Shown here: in pieces, positions 1 through 8,887 of the stretch
How the letters are laid out: every line of letters starts with the position of its first letter
Position numbering within the stretch: position 1 is the stretch's first letter
DNA from: Lineus longissimus
Taxonomy: Eukaryota > Nemertea > Pilidiophora > Heteronemertea > Lineidae
Length of the DNA: 64,000 bases
Reading direction: 5' to 3'
NCBI RefSeq assembly: GCF_910592395.1
Contig: NC_088317.1
Coordinates: 14,634,001-14,698,000 of the forward strand
The notes under the pieces: generated by a model
The model's database searches: none
Seen by the model: the letters and a program-made list of their open reading frames with translations, nothing else
Told to the model about the DNA's origin: nothing
Made by a program: the position numbers and the translations under genes

Positions 1-237
1 TTTGTATTTGTCAGTGTTTCTTAGGTCGAAATTTTCGGCTTTTAGAAGAGTCTTAGTTCAGAACTTCTTCAGATTCGTGAACGCAATAAGACATTCGTTC
101 CAGGACTCTTGCAACATATAAACACTAAAGTTAAATCTTAACTAAGAATCGTACATGAATCTTGAAAAGGGCAGCGACTCCTGGCCTAGGGTAACCTTCC
201 TTTAACACTCGATCAACTTCCTTTAACACGACGCACT

Positions 238-810
238 TTGGTCTTGTGTGTCAGTCTGTATAGACTGAAAAGTCTGGGTTTCGTCTTGGAAAGGACCTTT
301 ATCAAGAAACTGTACAGCTGTAGATATAAAGATATCGCGACCGTCCACCAAGATTGCCATAACTTATTTGGATGCGAGATTGACGGAAGTTATTATTTTT
401 TCACGCCACGCCCCACACCCGCGATAAGGTATTACAAGAGAGGGTCGCTGCAGCCGGTGGTGTTGTGGCTTCACGATGGATTTCATGAATTACAGTACAC
501 ATTTCGAACCAGTCCGTTATCTAACTCACAGCTTGATATTGACCTCTTACTAAAAGGCCTTAATTTTCGAGAAACTCATTTACTAAAAGGCCTTAATTTT
601 CGAGAAACTCATTTACTAAAAGGCCTTAATTTTCGAGGAACGCATTTTCAAAAGCCTAATTATACAAGTAAGTGCAGTGAAAAGATAGGTTCTGGTGGAT
701 TTATCATCAAATCGCTTATCTACAGGTTTTACGTATACACCAGCAACACGGGTAATCTGGTAGTCTGGTGGTGCCCTCACGTTAAAATCGAAGTCTTCCA
801 ACTAGTTTGA
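238..810 (+). CDS. Unrecognised open reading frame of the tandem unit (partial)
   Basis: An open frame of 190 codons whose first codon is TTG, not ATG, so the true N-terminus is missing or spliced. I recognise no domain. Residues around 100-135 contain a motif of about 11 residues (LLKGLNFRETH type) three times, from in-frame expansion of a 33-nt repeat; the counterpart in unit B has one copy. In unit B the same gene has an upstream part (from 37396) that unit A has lost by deletion, and is itself broken. High identity of the copies shows recent duplication, not necessarily function. Confidence 0.35.
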   Translation: MVLCVSLYRLKSLGFVLERTFIKKLYSCRYKDIATVHQDCHNLFGCEIDGSYYFFTPRPTPAIRYYKRGSLQPVVLWLHDGFHELQYTFRTSPLSNSQLDIDLLLKGLNFRETHLLKGLNFRETHLLKGLNFRGTHFQKPNYTSKCSEKIGSGGFIIKSLIYRFYVYTSNTGNLVVWWCPHVKIEVFQLV

Positions 811-2484
811 ATCCACATTCAATCGGCCAATGGCAAAATGTCATTGTGATGAATGATCGAAAGGGACTCTGGCTGATGGGAATATTATATATTGTTTTGG
901 AGGAGGTATTTTGCACCTAAATCCTAACGTCATTAAAATTGCCGGAAATTTATCAAAATATCAGTGATGTGCTGAAAACAATCCAACCTACAGCTAGTCT
1001 ACTCCTGGCGCTCATTTAGACGCACTATTAAAGTGGCCCGTCTTTTTCGCTGGCTTTGAAACATCGAGTTTAGACGAGAAAAGTTATCTTCTGAGTAACA
1101 TTTGGTGGGAAATGCCACGTTTGATGGTCAACTGTACCCACGATCATAAAAAAAAGTAGTGCATGACTTCAATCCCCCTTAAATGTCATTTCGTGGTTTC
1201 AAACTACATATTATGCGACTACGTTTCGTTGAACTATACGTACATAACGGACGTGGATGAACGATGCCAACGAAAAATCTCCAGTCATTCGAAGTTCACT
1301 CGAAATTACATTGTATCTCATATATCTTTTATTGGCCGAAACTTTGCTAGTTTTAACGGGATTTTTCCTCGTATATTGATACTGTGTAGTGGGTTGATGG
1401 TCACCTGTAATTAAAGTGCACATACAGATACAAAAGTCAGGTCTGCTCAGTTAATTGAAGGTGAATGATTTCATATAACAGATATACCCGCCTATTTTAC
1501 ACGCCGATTATATAGTACTCTAGGGGGAGCTTCAAGCTCGCTTTGTTTCGTGTGGCAAGAAAATATCTGCCCCACAATACCGCCTTTACATACTTACTCT
1601 CAAAATAGTAAGTACTAGCTGGACATTCTTTTTGTCACAAGTATGAATGTATCATTTAACTGATGACAAAATGCACTTCAATGATACATCGGATTAGAAT
1701 CTGTAAATAAATGTATGAAAGTGATTTTAGGAAGGGAAAAACGCCTCAGCCAGATTTTACATAGACGCACTTATTTGGCGTACTGTAATGGTAAAGGTTA
1801 TGTCAATACGCACTTGCTGGTGTCTCTGTCGTCATTTTTACTCTTTCGATTATCAGATCATGTTTTAGTAGTGCTTCCTTAACATATACCCGCTAAAGAT
1901 GGACACCCTCTTTTCTAAGGACGTTGGTTTGGTCCAGAAGCGGTATTTCTGATCAATTTCACATTTGTAATCATGACGCCTCTTTATTAATGACATCCAT
2001 ATTTTAGTAACAATGGTGTTTTAATAGAGAGGTATAATTGTATTTGTTAGCACGTGATCCAAATACACTTGTGGGGCGAGATTGTTTTGAAAGTACATGT
2101 AGTAAATGTTTTCGAAGAGATATCAAGATTTTTTCGTTGTTTTCTATGATAGGCCTGAAATAGAGACAGGAAAGGAATTTGAGTTTGTAAAAAAGCTCAC
2201 AGAGGGTTTTATTTCCCTAGAAAAACTCAACGGGGTACATATATAATTAAATGTTGGCTGAAAAAAAACCCTTAAAGTTCTTACAAGTCCTAAAACGTTT
2301 TTTTTTTCGAGAGTATGTTGTTTCTCGGCTGGTAGCTTGAATTCAAAGAAACAATGAGCGAAATTTAAAGGATTGTTAAACTAGATGTATGCTTCAAATG
2401 ATTATAATGCTGTACGTTTTCGGAAACACTGTGGCAATTGGGACGAAGGTAAAATGGTAATACACCATTGGATAATCCATATAT

Positions 2485-3276
2485 TTACACTGAATTAAAC
2501 ACCTCAAGATATCTATAGACTTCCTCGCTCCTTTCTTCATCAATTTTTCTGACATCAGAAGCTGCAGGTAAAATAAAATCTCCATTCCCTGTCATTAAAA
2601 TTGCTTCATCTTCACCTTTCTGTTTACTGAGAGAGATGGGACTTTTGAATATAACATTAATTTTCTCATAAAATTTCTTTACATGCGCGATTATTCCTTC
2701 TGATGGTAAACAGAGAATTCGGAATAAGCTAACATCGTTCATCATGCCATTGTGATGAAAGAAAACCAAAAACATATTTCTAAGTTTATAGAGGGCGCTG
2801 TCCATTTTACCAACCCCCGATGAATAAGATGTTTTTTGCGTCAACTTCGTCTGCCACTTGGCTGATTTCCCCTTCCCCTTGTGGTAAATCGTAACGGTTA
2901 CACCACCAGTATATCTCTTTTTAACGCCAAATATTATACCGTCTAAAGTGATGAAAATAAATGGACTCATTAGCTCTGGAAAGGCGGATCCATTTGAAAG
3001 CATTCCTGTACCATTACTCCATGTTAACGTGTACAACGTGAATGATAATGTTAGTTTCGAAAGAACACACCTAATAATTATGCCATTATGAAAACAGCAA
3101 GGATCAATGTGTGCTTTACAACGGTAACATCGATTGCCTTTCGAAATTATAATTTGGCCGAATAGATTTCCGCTTAATGCGAAGAGAAACTTGTAAGCAT
3201 AGACCTTGGGGTGGCCCCTCGGACCAACATGGGCTAGAAGTAACAATTTCATGTCATAAATCTCCTTAAAAAGTGC
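2485..3276 (-). pseudogene. C-terminal part of a host-unit gene cut by the Polinton
   Basis: This minus-strand frame matches residues ~80 to the end of the intact 336-codon reading frame at 39903-40913 in unit B. Its upstream part lies 19 kb away at 22403-22618, because the Polinton at 3277-22396 inserted inside the reading frame. The product is unrecognised: I see a CxxC motif (CYRCKAH) and no membrane segment I would trust. Apart from the insertion, the copy is still open, so the insertion is probably young relative to the duplication. Confidence 0.6.
3271..3276. repeat. Left target-site duplication of the Polinton (AAGTGC)
   Basis: AAGTGC directly precedes the left terminal inverted repeat and is repeated directly after the right one at 22397-22402. 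Unit B has a single AAGTGC at the uninterrupted site (40692-40697). Six-base duplications are typical of Polinton integration. Confidence 0.95.
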
Positions 3277-3318
3277 AGTAGTTTATGGGTGACTCTGGCT
3301 AACAATTGACCTATTTAG
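3277..3318 (+). repeat. Left terminal inverted repeat of the Polinton
   Basis: These 42 bases are the exact reverse complement of 22355-22396. The outermost bases are AG, as in known Polintons. Beyond base 42 the ends diverge. Confidence 0.95.
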
Positions 3319-3677
3319 CATTGCCCTAGTTATCAGAGTGATGTTGACCTTGAGATCCAAGGCCTTGACCTTGAAAATGAAGGAATGATTTGAGTCTAAC
3401 CTTGAAAGTAAGACATGTGTTTTGGTCCATGTCTTTGGTGAAGGTTATATTTCAAATCAAACAGGTCATCACATTAGAAACTAGGTTGCCAAGGTCATGA
3501 TAGCCAGCAGTCACCAATGTCTACCTTTATTGGGTCTAAAAGAAAATGACATGTTTGAATACAGAACATCAAAACAACACCTACTAAACCTAATGTTACA
3601 ATACAAAGTGAAGCGATCTAGTTGCCTGTAAAGCACTAAAAGAAGTTTTAAAATATCCATGTTGTTACTGTTCTGTG
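3319..3677. other. Subterminal non-coding region, left end of the Polinton
   Basis: No credible gene. The stretch holds degenerate CCTTGA/TCAAGG motifs, including two perfect copies of the nine-base TGACCTTGA at 3345-3353 and 3366-3374. That is the extended half-site bound by SF-1/ERR-type nuclear receptors. Similar CAAGG-rich words occur in the right subterminal repeats, so this may be a shared terminal feature and not a promoter. Confidence 0.5.
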
Positions 3678-4811
3678 TTACATAGTTGTAAAGTCCAAAC
3701 CTCCTGATGCTACAATGTCATGTGTCTTTGTATCCATGTCACAAACATCATCCACATCATCGCCATCATCATCGACATCCGCGTTTTTAAGGTTCTGAAT
3801 CAGTTTGATTTCATCCATGAGTGCATCACTCCAGTCAGTGAAGGTTTTGTTCAACAGATATCGAGGTGTACGTGTAATTTCGACGCCTAGTCCAAGGGCA
3901 GTTTCAGCAAGGCGTATGGTAAAGAAGTGAATATTAATGTTTTTCTTAGCACGTTCGAGAAAGTCCATGCGAATTTTAAGTTGCTGTTCAGAAAAGTCCT
4001 CATCCATACAGCAAATATGGTCGAGTTGACTGGGCCATTCGTTTGCACAACCTGCGCATTCGAGTTTCGCGTAAGGAGCGGTGTACTGCGTTACATATGC
4101 TCCGAGCACTTGAATGGTCATCCTGCCCAAAGGTGTTGTCATCAGAGAATCTTCGCAGGTGTGTTGATCGAAAGTCTTTGAAAGTTCATACCACTGGGGT
4201 ATGCTGAGAAACACGCCACACTTGGTTGGTTTGTGTGGATTGTATAGCCCTGCTGCTAGTGCAGCCGTAGGTGTGTTGGTCACCTCTTGTTGTGTGAAAT
4301 AGCGCCGAATGTCAACGTTCATTCTGTTGTTGAAGTATTTGGTTGAAACGAACACGTTCTCCTCCAACAACCACTGGTCGTCGACGTTGCCCTTAATCTT
4401 TCTGGCGATGACATCGACAAGGTTCCTCAGGTTGAGAAAACCAGGCTTGGAGAGCCGTATCCATTTCGGCCCATGTGAAATGGTAACACCTCTTTCGTCG
4501 GACCTGATGCGTAAGGGTAAGGCATGGTTCGATACATGGCTGGTACACGGTGCAGGGATGTCGGCGATGGCATCTTTCTCGAGGTTGTAAGGGGTGCGTG
4601 CCACTGTTTTCTTTCCCTTCTTTGGCGCATTCAACAGTTCAATCGAAGAAGGACGTCCTGCTTTACGTTTACCGAGGTTAGGCGTTTCAAGTCCAGATGT
4701 TGACGTTACAGTGGACTTGGGTGTTGAATCAGTCTGCATTGGGGTGACGTCTTTGTTCATGACGGCTGTCGCTGCGGCTGCTGCTTTGTTGTTAATGGCG
4801 TTGGTATTCAT
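3678..4811 (-). CDS. PC4-like (coactivator p15) DNA-binding protein of the Polinton
   Basis: 377 codons from an ATG. An alanine- and basic-rich N-terminus (residues 1-75, with KRKAGRPSS and PKKGKK stretches that could be nuclear localisation signals) is followed by a globular part. Around residues 155-215 the pattern VDIRRYF, a lysine-containing turn, then GVFLSIPQWYEL resembles the PC4/Sub1 fold core, a single-stranded DNA and promoter-binding domain. A second weaker PC4-like pattern (RGVTISHGPKWIRLSKPG) lies at about 106-125. The tail is aspartate-rich, which is common in single-stranded-DNA-binding proteins. It lies last in the minus-strand gene array and has its own TATA box at 4866-4875. 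I infer a role in replication or element transcription; only the fold resemblance is seen. Confidence 0.6.
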   Translation of the reverse strand: MNTNAINNKAAAAATAVMNKDVTPMQTDSTPKSTVTSTSGLETPNLGKRKAGRPSSIELLNAPKKGKKTVARTPYNLEKDAIADIPAPCTSHVSNHALPLRIRSDERGVTISHGPKWIRLSKPGFLNLRNLVDVIARKIKGNVDDQWLLEENVFVSTKYFNNRMNVDIRRYFTQQEVTNTPTAALAAGLYNPHKPTKCGVFLSIPQWYELSKTFDQHTCEDSLMTTPLGRMTIQVLGAYVTQYTAPYAKLECAGCANEWPSQLDHICCMDEDFSEQQLKIRMDFLERAKKNINIHFFTIRLAETALGLGVEITRTPRYLLNKTFTDWSDALMDEIKLIQNLKNADVDDDGDDVDDVCDMDTKTHDIVASGGLDFTTM

Positions 4812-4865
4812 CTTGGCTCTCTTTCTCTCTCAGAAGCGTGTGTGATGGACCTCATAAGATGGACT

Positions 4866-4875
4866 GTTTATATAG
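4866..4875 (-). promoter_or_regulatory. TATA box upstream of the PC4-like gene
   Basis: On the minus strand this reads CTATATAAAC, about 55 bases before the ATG at 4811, at a suitable distance for an RNA polymerase II promoter with a short leader. Confidence 0.55.
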
Positions 4876-5000
4876 CGACACATCGAATGTAGAATGATTC
4901 TGATTGGTTAACCCAATTAGGGTAATGGGCTATGATTGCGTGTATGTGATGACGTCAAACGTATGAAAAGTGGCCTAGATACGTGACCTTGACATGTATG

Positions 5001-5396
5001 TTAAGCCAAGTCGGTCATGGTCGATGTTTCATTCCGGATTTCGGATGATTTGACGTGTTGCAATGTCTTGTAGTAGGATTCGTAATATTCTGCGATGCCT
5101 CCCTCTCCTTCTACAAAGCTTAGCAGAAGTGTGATGGCCTCTGCTGATAAGTGTAGAATCCTCCAAACTTCTGGTGGAATGTTGATCTTTTTCTCGCCGT
5201 CATCGATTTGAATTCTGATGTGCTCTTTGTCTTTCCAAATGGCAAGGGTGACTTTGGGCGTTAGATACAACGTCATGTTCGGCGACTTCTGTTTCGTCTT
5301 GCCATCTCCTTTTTGCCTCTTTTTACTATCGGTGGGTTTGTCTTCCTCCAGTGTGAGGGGTGCTAGACGTTTTTTCGTTAACTGAGCCTCTGCCAT
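5001..5396 (-). CDS. Small PC4-like or related DNA-binding protein
   Basis: 131 codons from an ATG. Residues 1-40 are rich in Lys/Arg (TKKRLAPL, KKRQKGDGKTKQK). Residues 41-85 read as short beta strands (MTLYLTPKVTLAIWKDKEH, then INIPPEVWRIL), a layout that weakly resembles the neighbouring PC4-like protein, including the P-x-x-W motif. A helical C-terminus follows. This could be a second, divergent PC4-like protein acting on single-stranded DNA, but the match is weaker and it may be only a conserved small Polinton protein. A TATA-like element lies at 5441-5450. Confidence 0.5.
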   Translation of the reverse strand: MAEAQLTKKRLAPLTLEEDKPTDSKKRQKGDGKTKQKSPNMTLYLTPKVTLAIWKDKEHIRIQIDDGEKKINIPPEVWRILHLSAEAITLLLSFVEGEGGIAEYYESYYKTLQHVKSSEIRNETSTMTDLA

Positions 5397-5440
5397 GATG
5401 AGATCTTTATGCGAAGTATGACACGCTATCAGGACACGGT

Positions 5441-5450
5441 TCTTTTATGC
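5441..5450 (-). promoter_or_regulatory. TATA box upstream of the small PC4-like gene
   Basis: The minus strand reads GCATAAAAGA about 45 bases upstream of the ATG at 5396. Confidence 0.45.
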
Positions 5451-5490
5451 CAGAGTTGATGTGTTTTCACGTGTTTGATTGGTTACAGGG

Positions 5491-5967
5491 CTATTTAGCT
5501 TGATAATATGCAAAGGTGCGTTTGAGATACTGACCTATTTTCTTATCATTGAGTTCAAGGTCATCGTTGTTGTGATTGAAACCCGCTAAAATGCTCTCGA
5601 GGGAGTGATTCTGAGCTCTTTTCACTAAGAAATAAAGACAATACTGGCCACAAAACAGCGAAAATGGATATTGCAAAACTTTACTAGAGTAGGTCCACAC
5701 AGCTGTATTTCTCTGTATAAACCTTGTAATGTGTTTATCTCTGGGTGGCAAACCGTATGAGTCAAAAAAGATGCCTCTGTGTTTACCGTCGATTTGCACA
5801 CACACCCAATGCTCCCCTTCTTTTCGCATGGGATGTGTGTTGACTATGTATGCGGCTGGATAGGTGTCAACGCGTTTAGGTAACTGATCCAGGGCATAAA
5901 CACCTTTGAATTGTTTCTTCAATTTCGGATGTGTAGTCGCTAGATATTCTAATTCAAGGGTATTCAT
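5491..5967 (-). CDS. Adenain-like cysteine protease (maturation protease)
   Basis: 158 codons, close to the usual length of Polinton/adintovirus proteases of the adenain/Ulp1 (C5) class, which trim capsid precursors during virion maturation. The catalytic set is visible in order: His53 in GEHWVCVQID, Asp69 in FFDSYG, Gln99, and the nucleophile Cys106 in LFCGQYCLYF. The start codon overlaps the stop of the capsid gene by four bases (ATGA, 5964-5967), so both are probably read from one transcript, possibly by termination-reinitiation. All catalytic residues are intact. Confidence 0.88.
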   Translation of the reverse strand: MNTLELEYLATTHPKLKKQFKGVYALDQLPKRVDTYPAAYIVNTHPMRKEGEHWVCVQIDGKHRGIFFDSYGLPPRDKHITRFIQRNTAVWTYSSKVLQYPFSLFCGQYCLYFLVKRAQNHSLESILAGFNHNNDDLELNDKKIGQYLKRTFAYYQAK

Positions 5968-7271
5968 TGGAAATCCTTGATGATGTTTCTGGCCCTATCA
6001 ATTTCTATGACGTTATCGAATTCCGCATAAACGAAAACGGACATAGTTTCTGTCAAGGCTTCAGCGAATTTCAGATCTAAGCGGAGATTTCCTTCCTTAA
6101 CGAGGTTAACGTGATTGCCGTCCTCCCTATCGGGTGACAGATCAAATACCCAGAGAGTGTAACCTTTTCTGTAGCTTTCACGTGTGATGTCGTTGCCGTT
6201 GTCATCGTGAATCTTCCCGGTTTCGCTGAACATGGTCATGTATGATTGGATATAATTGTTCTTAGTGCCAAAAGCAGGGGTCAGTGGCTGTGCTGGATAC
6301 GTCCTGCTATTCGCCTCGATGCTGATGAAATTGAGATCATTGTGCTTCAGATTGAATGGGTTTTTATTCTTTGCGCCCACCTGAGCAGCATTTTCGGTCA
6401 TGAAAACAATCACTCTCCTAGGAACTTGCCCCAAAAACACGTTGTCTCTAGTGATAGTTTGTGTGCCCGTGTTGACCGAAAATGTCTTTACTTCGACCCT
6501 TCGTATGGGATACCTTGCATTTGTAGTGTTTAGAGCTTTAGCGTGTGCTGTTAAGACAGCTGGGTTGGGTTTAACATGCTGCACTAAAAGGATGGCTTTC
6601 GTAATCTTAGTCACCTCAGTGCCGAGATCTGACATGAGAAAGAATGTGTTTTTCGTGCGATTCAATCTTATTTTCATGTCCACGCCATTGAGTAAGTAAC
6701 GATTTTGATGGCACAAATCAAGATGCAATCTGCCAAACAAATCAAGTTGTCTGCTTTTGGCGATAAATTTGGCCCTTGTTTTGAAGCCGCTGTTAGTGTC
6801 AGCTGCTGTAGGATCGACCTTTTCAAATTTACCGGGCTCGTCAGCATACCATAGACCGGCCTGAAGTTGACTTTTCTTGGCTTCTTCGCCATAGGACAGC
6901 AACGTTTCAATGTAGGCCCTATACGGGTATGTGTTATTAGCAGATGTGACCAATTGCCCGTTTAAGGATAAATCAATCTGACTGAATAAGGTGTGCAGCA
7001 GATTGTTGACAGGTCCAACCTTTGCATTTTCTTCCAGATCAGTACCATCAGCCTTGGTAACTTTGAGTTCGAGATAAAGATACGTCTTGGCCAAATCAAT
7101 GTATTCATCTCCGCGATTAGAGACAAAAAATTCGATAGGCGTATCATCGGTAAGCGATCCTAGAGGTAAATATTCGATGTGCTGCGACTTTTCAATGCTT
7201 GTAAGCGTTGGCGGTAAGGAAAATAATTCAAGGTCATTGTTTGTGCATTCACAGGAGCCAACTTGCATCAT
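5964..7271 (-). CDS. Major capsid protein, double jelly-roll (hexon-like)
   Basis: 435 codons starting at tandem ATGs. The N-terminal half shows the pattern of Polinton/adintovirus double-jelly-roll capsid proteins: IEFFVSNRGDEYIDLAKTYLYLELKV, then VNNLLHTLFSQIDLSLNGQLV (the typical strand-helix-strand before the first barrel), then YPYRAYIETLLSYG. A tryptophan-rich loop and a second barrel (RYPIRRVEVKTFSV, VFLGQVPRRVIVFM) follow. It assembles into trimers forming the virion shell. It lies directly upstream of the protease gene and downstream of the core-protein gene in the transcription direction, a late-gene block. No break is seen. Confidence 0.9.
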   Translation of the reverse strand: MMQVGSCECTNNDLELFSLPPTLTSIEKSQHIEYLPLGSLTDDTPIEFFVSNRGDEYIDLAKTYLYLELKVTKADGTDLEENAKVGPVNNLLHTLFSQIDLSLNGQLVTSANNTYPYRAYIETLLSYGEEAKKSQLQAGLWYADEPGKFEKVDPTAADTNSGFKTRAKFIAKSRQLDLFGRLHLDLCHQNRYLLNGVDMKIRLNRTKNTFFLMSDLGTEVTKITKAILLVQHVKPNPAVLTAHAKALNTTNARYPIRRVEVKTFSVNTGTQTITRDNVFLGQVPRRVIVFMTENAAQVGAKNKNPFNLKHNDLNFISIEANSRTYPAQPLTPAFGTKNNYIQSYMTMFSETGKIHDDNGNDITRESYRKGYTLWVFDLSPDREDGNHVNLVKEGNLRLDLKFAEALTETMSVFVYAEFDNVIEIDRARNIIKDFQ

Positions 7272-7288
7272 TTTGACGTGTTAGTTAG

Positions 7289-7732
7289 TTAGCCGAAGAT
7301 ATCAGATGCTGTCTTTGTTTTAGATGCTCTCCGCCGCTTGGCCCGTCTAAGACTGGTGAGGGGCGTAGCCGTTTTCCGCTTTTTATTCGAACCGCTAGGC
7401 CTTTCTTGGGACAAATCCCTAACGGAAGAAAGTACGTTTCTCCCGATATTCTTGCCAGCTTCAATGGCCCTTTCTTTGGCAGCTTCTTTGATATTCTTTC
7501 CCTTGAGCAAATCGCCCGCAAATTGAGCCCCCGATTGCAGCAGCGATTTTCCCGCGGTTTTTGCCGCCGATTTCAGCAGTGGGATAGCCATTTTTGCCAA
7601 ACCCGAAAACAGGCCCCCTATACCGTGCCCTTTTTGAACGCGCGATCCAATAAAAACAGGAAAACCCCCACCGCCTTTTTGCGTATAGTGGGCGTCATAG
7701 CAGCGAGGATCGCAAATGTACACTTTTCTCAT
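7289..7732 (-). CDS. Basic virion core protein, pX-like
   Basis: 147 codons. A glycine-rich N-terminal stretch (GKG-type GHGIGGLFSGLAKMAIPLLKS) leads into an amphipathic helix region with repeated Ala/Lys (AAKTAGKSLLQSGAQFAGDLLKG, NIKEAAKERAIEAGK). The C-terminus is very basic (KKRKTATPLTSLRRAKRRR). This resembles the adenovirus pX-like or membrane-active minor proteins annotated in adintoviruses and related elements, which condense DNA or disrupt membranes. Its ATG overlaps the penton stop codon (ATGA at 7729-7732), so it is translationally coupled to the penton gene. Confidence 0.7.
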   Translation of the reverse strand: MRKVYICDPRCYDAHYTQKGGGGFPVFIGSRVQKGHGIGGLFSGLAKMAIPLLKSAAKTAGKSLLQSGAQFAGDLLKGKNIKEAAKERAIEAGKNIGRNVLSSVRDLSQERPSGSNKKRKTATPLTSLRRAKRRRASKTKTASDIFG

Positions 7733-8538
7733 TGTTTTTTACGGCGGAAGTGAAGTACAATGTCAACGCGTCCTTTCTCAAATGGTACAGGATCCCCGAG
7801 GTCTGTCCTTATATCGATTTCGAGGGTGCCATATGTAGATTTGCTAACAGGGAAATAGTGAATATTTTGAAACGATTTTCTAATAGTATCACCCTGCTTA
7901 CCTTCAGTGGTTATTGCACGGAGTAAGGGGGTTAATACGTCGCCAACGAGTTGATATTGAAGTACATCGCTATATATGTATAAACTGTGAAAATCACCAG
8001 TCAATTCCGTTTTAAAAGGCGCAGTTGTATTCCCTGTAATAGTAACGCTGTCTTGATTGTAGCCTAACATGCGCGTAAGAGGTTTTGTCATGGACATCGC
8101 TCTTCCGCGAGGCATGATAAATGACACCTTCTCTGTGGAAGCGTCGTATTCGAGAAAAAAACGATGATCCTGTTCAACACCTGCATCAAGTGTTTTTTTA
8201 ATTTGTTCATTAACAAGCAGTATTAACTTAGCTATGTCGGAATAGTGTCCGACTGGCAGCGTACACGGTTTCCAAGCAAACGGTATCTGGCCAGTTTCTG
8301 GGTCGGGATCATCGCTGATTGGTATATAGATATGAAAAACATTATCGGGTGCGTTGATATTGCTCCAGGAGTGCGGGTATTGGACCTCCGCCAGACCGAC
8401 CTCCCAGTTTTCAGCCGAGTCAAGATCGATAGGCGTGTTGAGTTTGGTGATGTAATGGCCTATTGTATTATCGGGAAAGAACTTCAGCGAACTATTGCAA
8501 GGTAAAGACACATAGAAATGTTCGTTAAAAGTGGTCAT
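7729..8538 (-). CDS. Minor capsid protein, penton-like single jelly-roll
   Basis: 269 codons. The N-terminus has the family signature seen in Polinton penton proteins: FYVSLPCNSSLKFFPDNTIGHYITKLNTPIDL, ending in WEVGLAEVQYPHSW. Later strands include VSFIMPRG and LGYNQDSVTI, and the C-terminus reads GRVDIVLHFRRKK. Proteins of this type form the pentameric vertices of the capsid. It sits next to the pX-like and membrane protein genes, in the usual virion block. Start at the first ATG; intact. Confidence 0.85.
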   Translation of the reverse strand: MTTFNEHFYVSLPCNSSLKFFPDNTIGHYITKLNTPIDLDSAENWEVGLAEVQYPHSWSNINAPDNVFHIYIPISDDPDPETGQIPFAWKPCTLPVGHYSDIAKLILLVNEQIKKTLDAGVEQDHRFFLEYDASTEKVSFIMPRGRAMSMTKPLTRMLGYNQDSVTITGNTTAPFKTELTGDFHSLYIYSDVLQYQLVGDVLTPLLRAITTEGKQGDTIRKSFQNIHYFPVSKSTYGTLEIDIRTDLGDPVPFEKGRVDIVLHFRRKKQ

Positions 8539-8544
8539 TTCTCC

Positions 8545-8835
8545 TTAATTGGGAACGCGTGTCTTGGCTAATACAGCCGTATGTTCGGGTAACGTAGGAT
8601 TCGGTAGCAGGTAGCCTAAACAGCTGCACAGGAGAGAGATCCACACAGTACTCTCAGCGTTGGCAATAGCTATATTAATGAGGGCTGTGATAATCACTAT
8701 GTAAATAATGATAACTTGAGCGAAAAAAATTATCTCTGGTTTTGGAACATTATGACCGAATAGTTTCCAATTCTTTGGTAGGGGCGCGCTCGAATCGCTA
8801 ACATCCCCGTCATTCTTTTCTGCTCTCGGTGACAT
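8545..8835 (-). CDS. Small two-segment membrane protein
   Basis: 96 codons. A hydrophilic N-terminus of about 35 residues is followed by a strong hydrophobic segment (IIFFAQVIIIYIVIITALIN, about 36-55) and a second one (TVWISLLCSCLGYLL, about 63-77). It lies seven bases upstream of the penton gene in the same direction. Adintovirus-like elements often carry a small membrane protein at this place; its function is unknown and I infer only membrane association. Confidence 0.65.
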   Translation of the reverse strand: MSPRAEKNDGDVSDSSAPLPKNWKLFGHNVPKPEIIFFAQVIIIYIVIITALINIAIANAESTVWISLLCSCLGYLLPNPTLPEHTAVLAKTRVPN

Positions 8836-8887
8836 TGCCGTATTGTGTGTAATGATATACCAAATGTGTAGGCACGCATAGACGTGA

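Noticed and set aside
1163-1414. 83-codon plus-strand frame, also at 38546-38797
   Set aside because: Present in both units only because of the duplication; no motif, and differences are not clearly silent.
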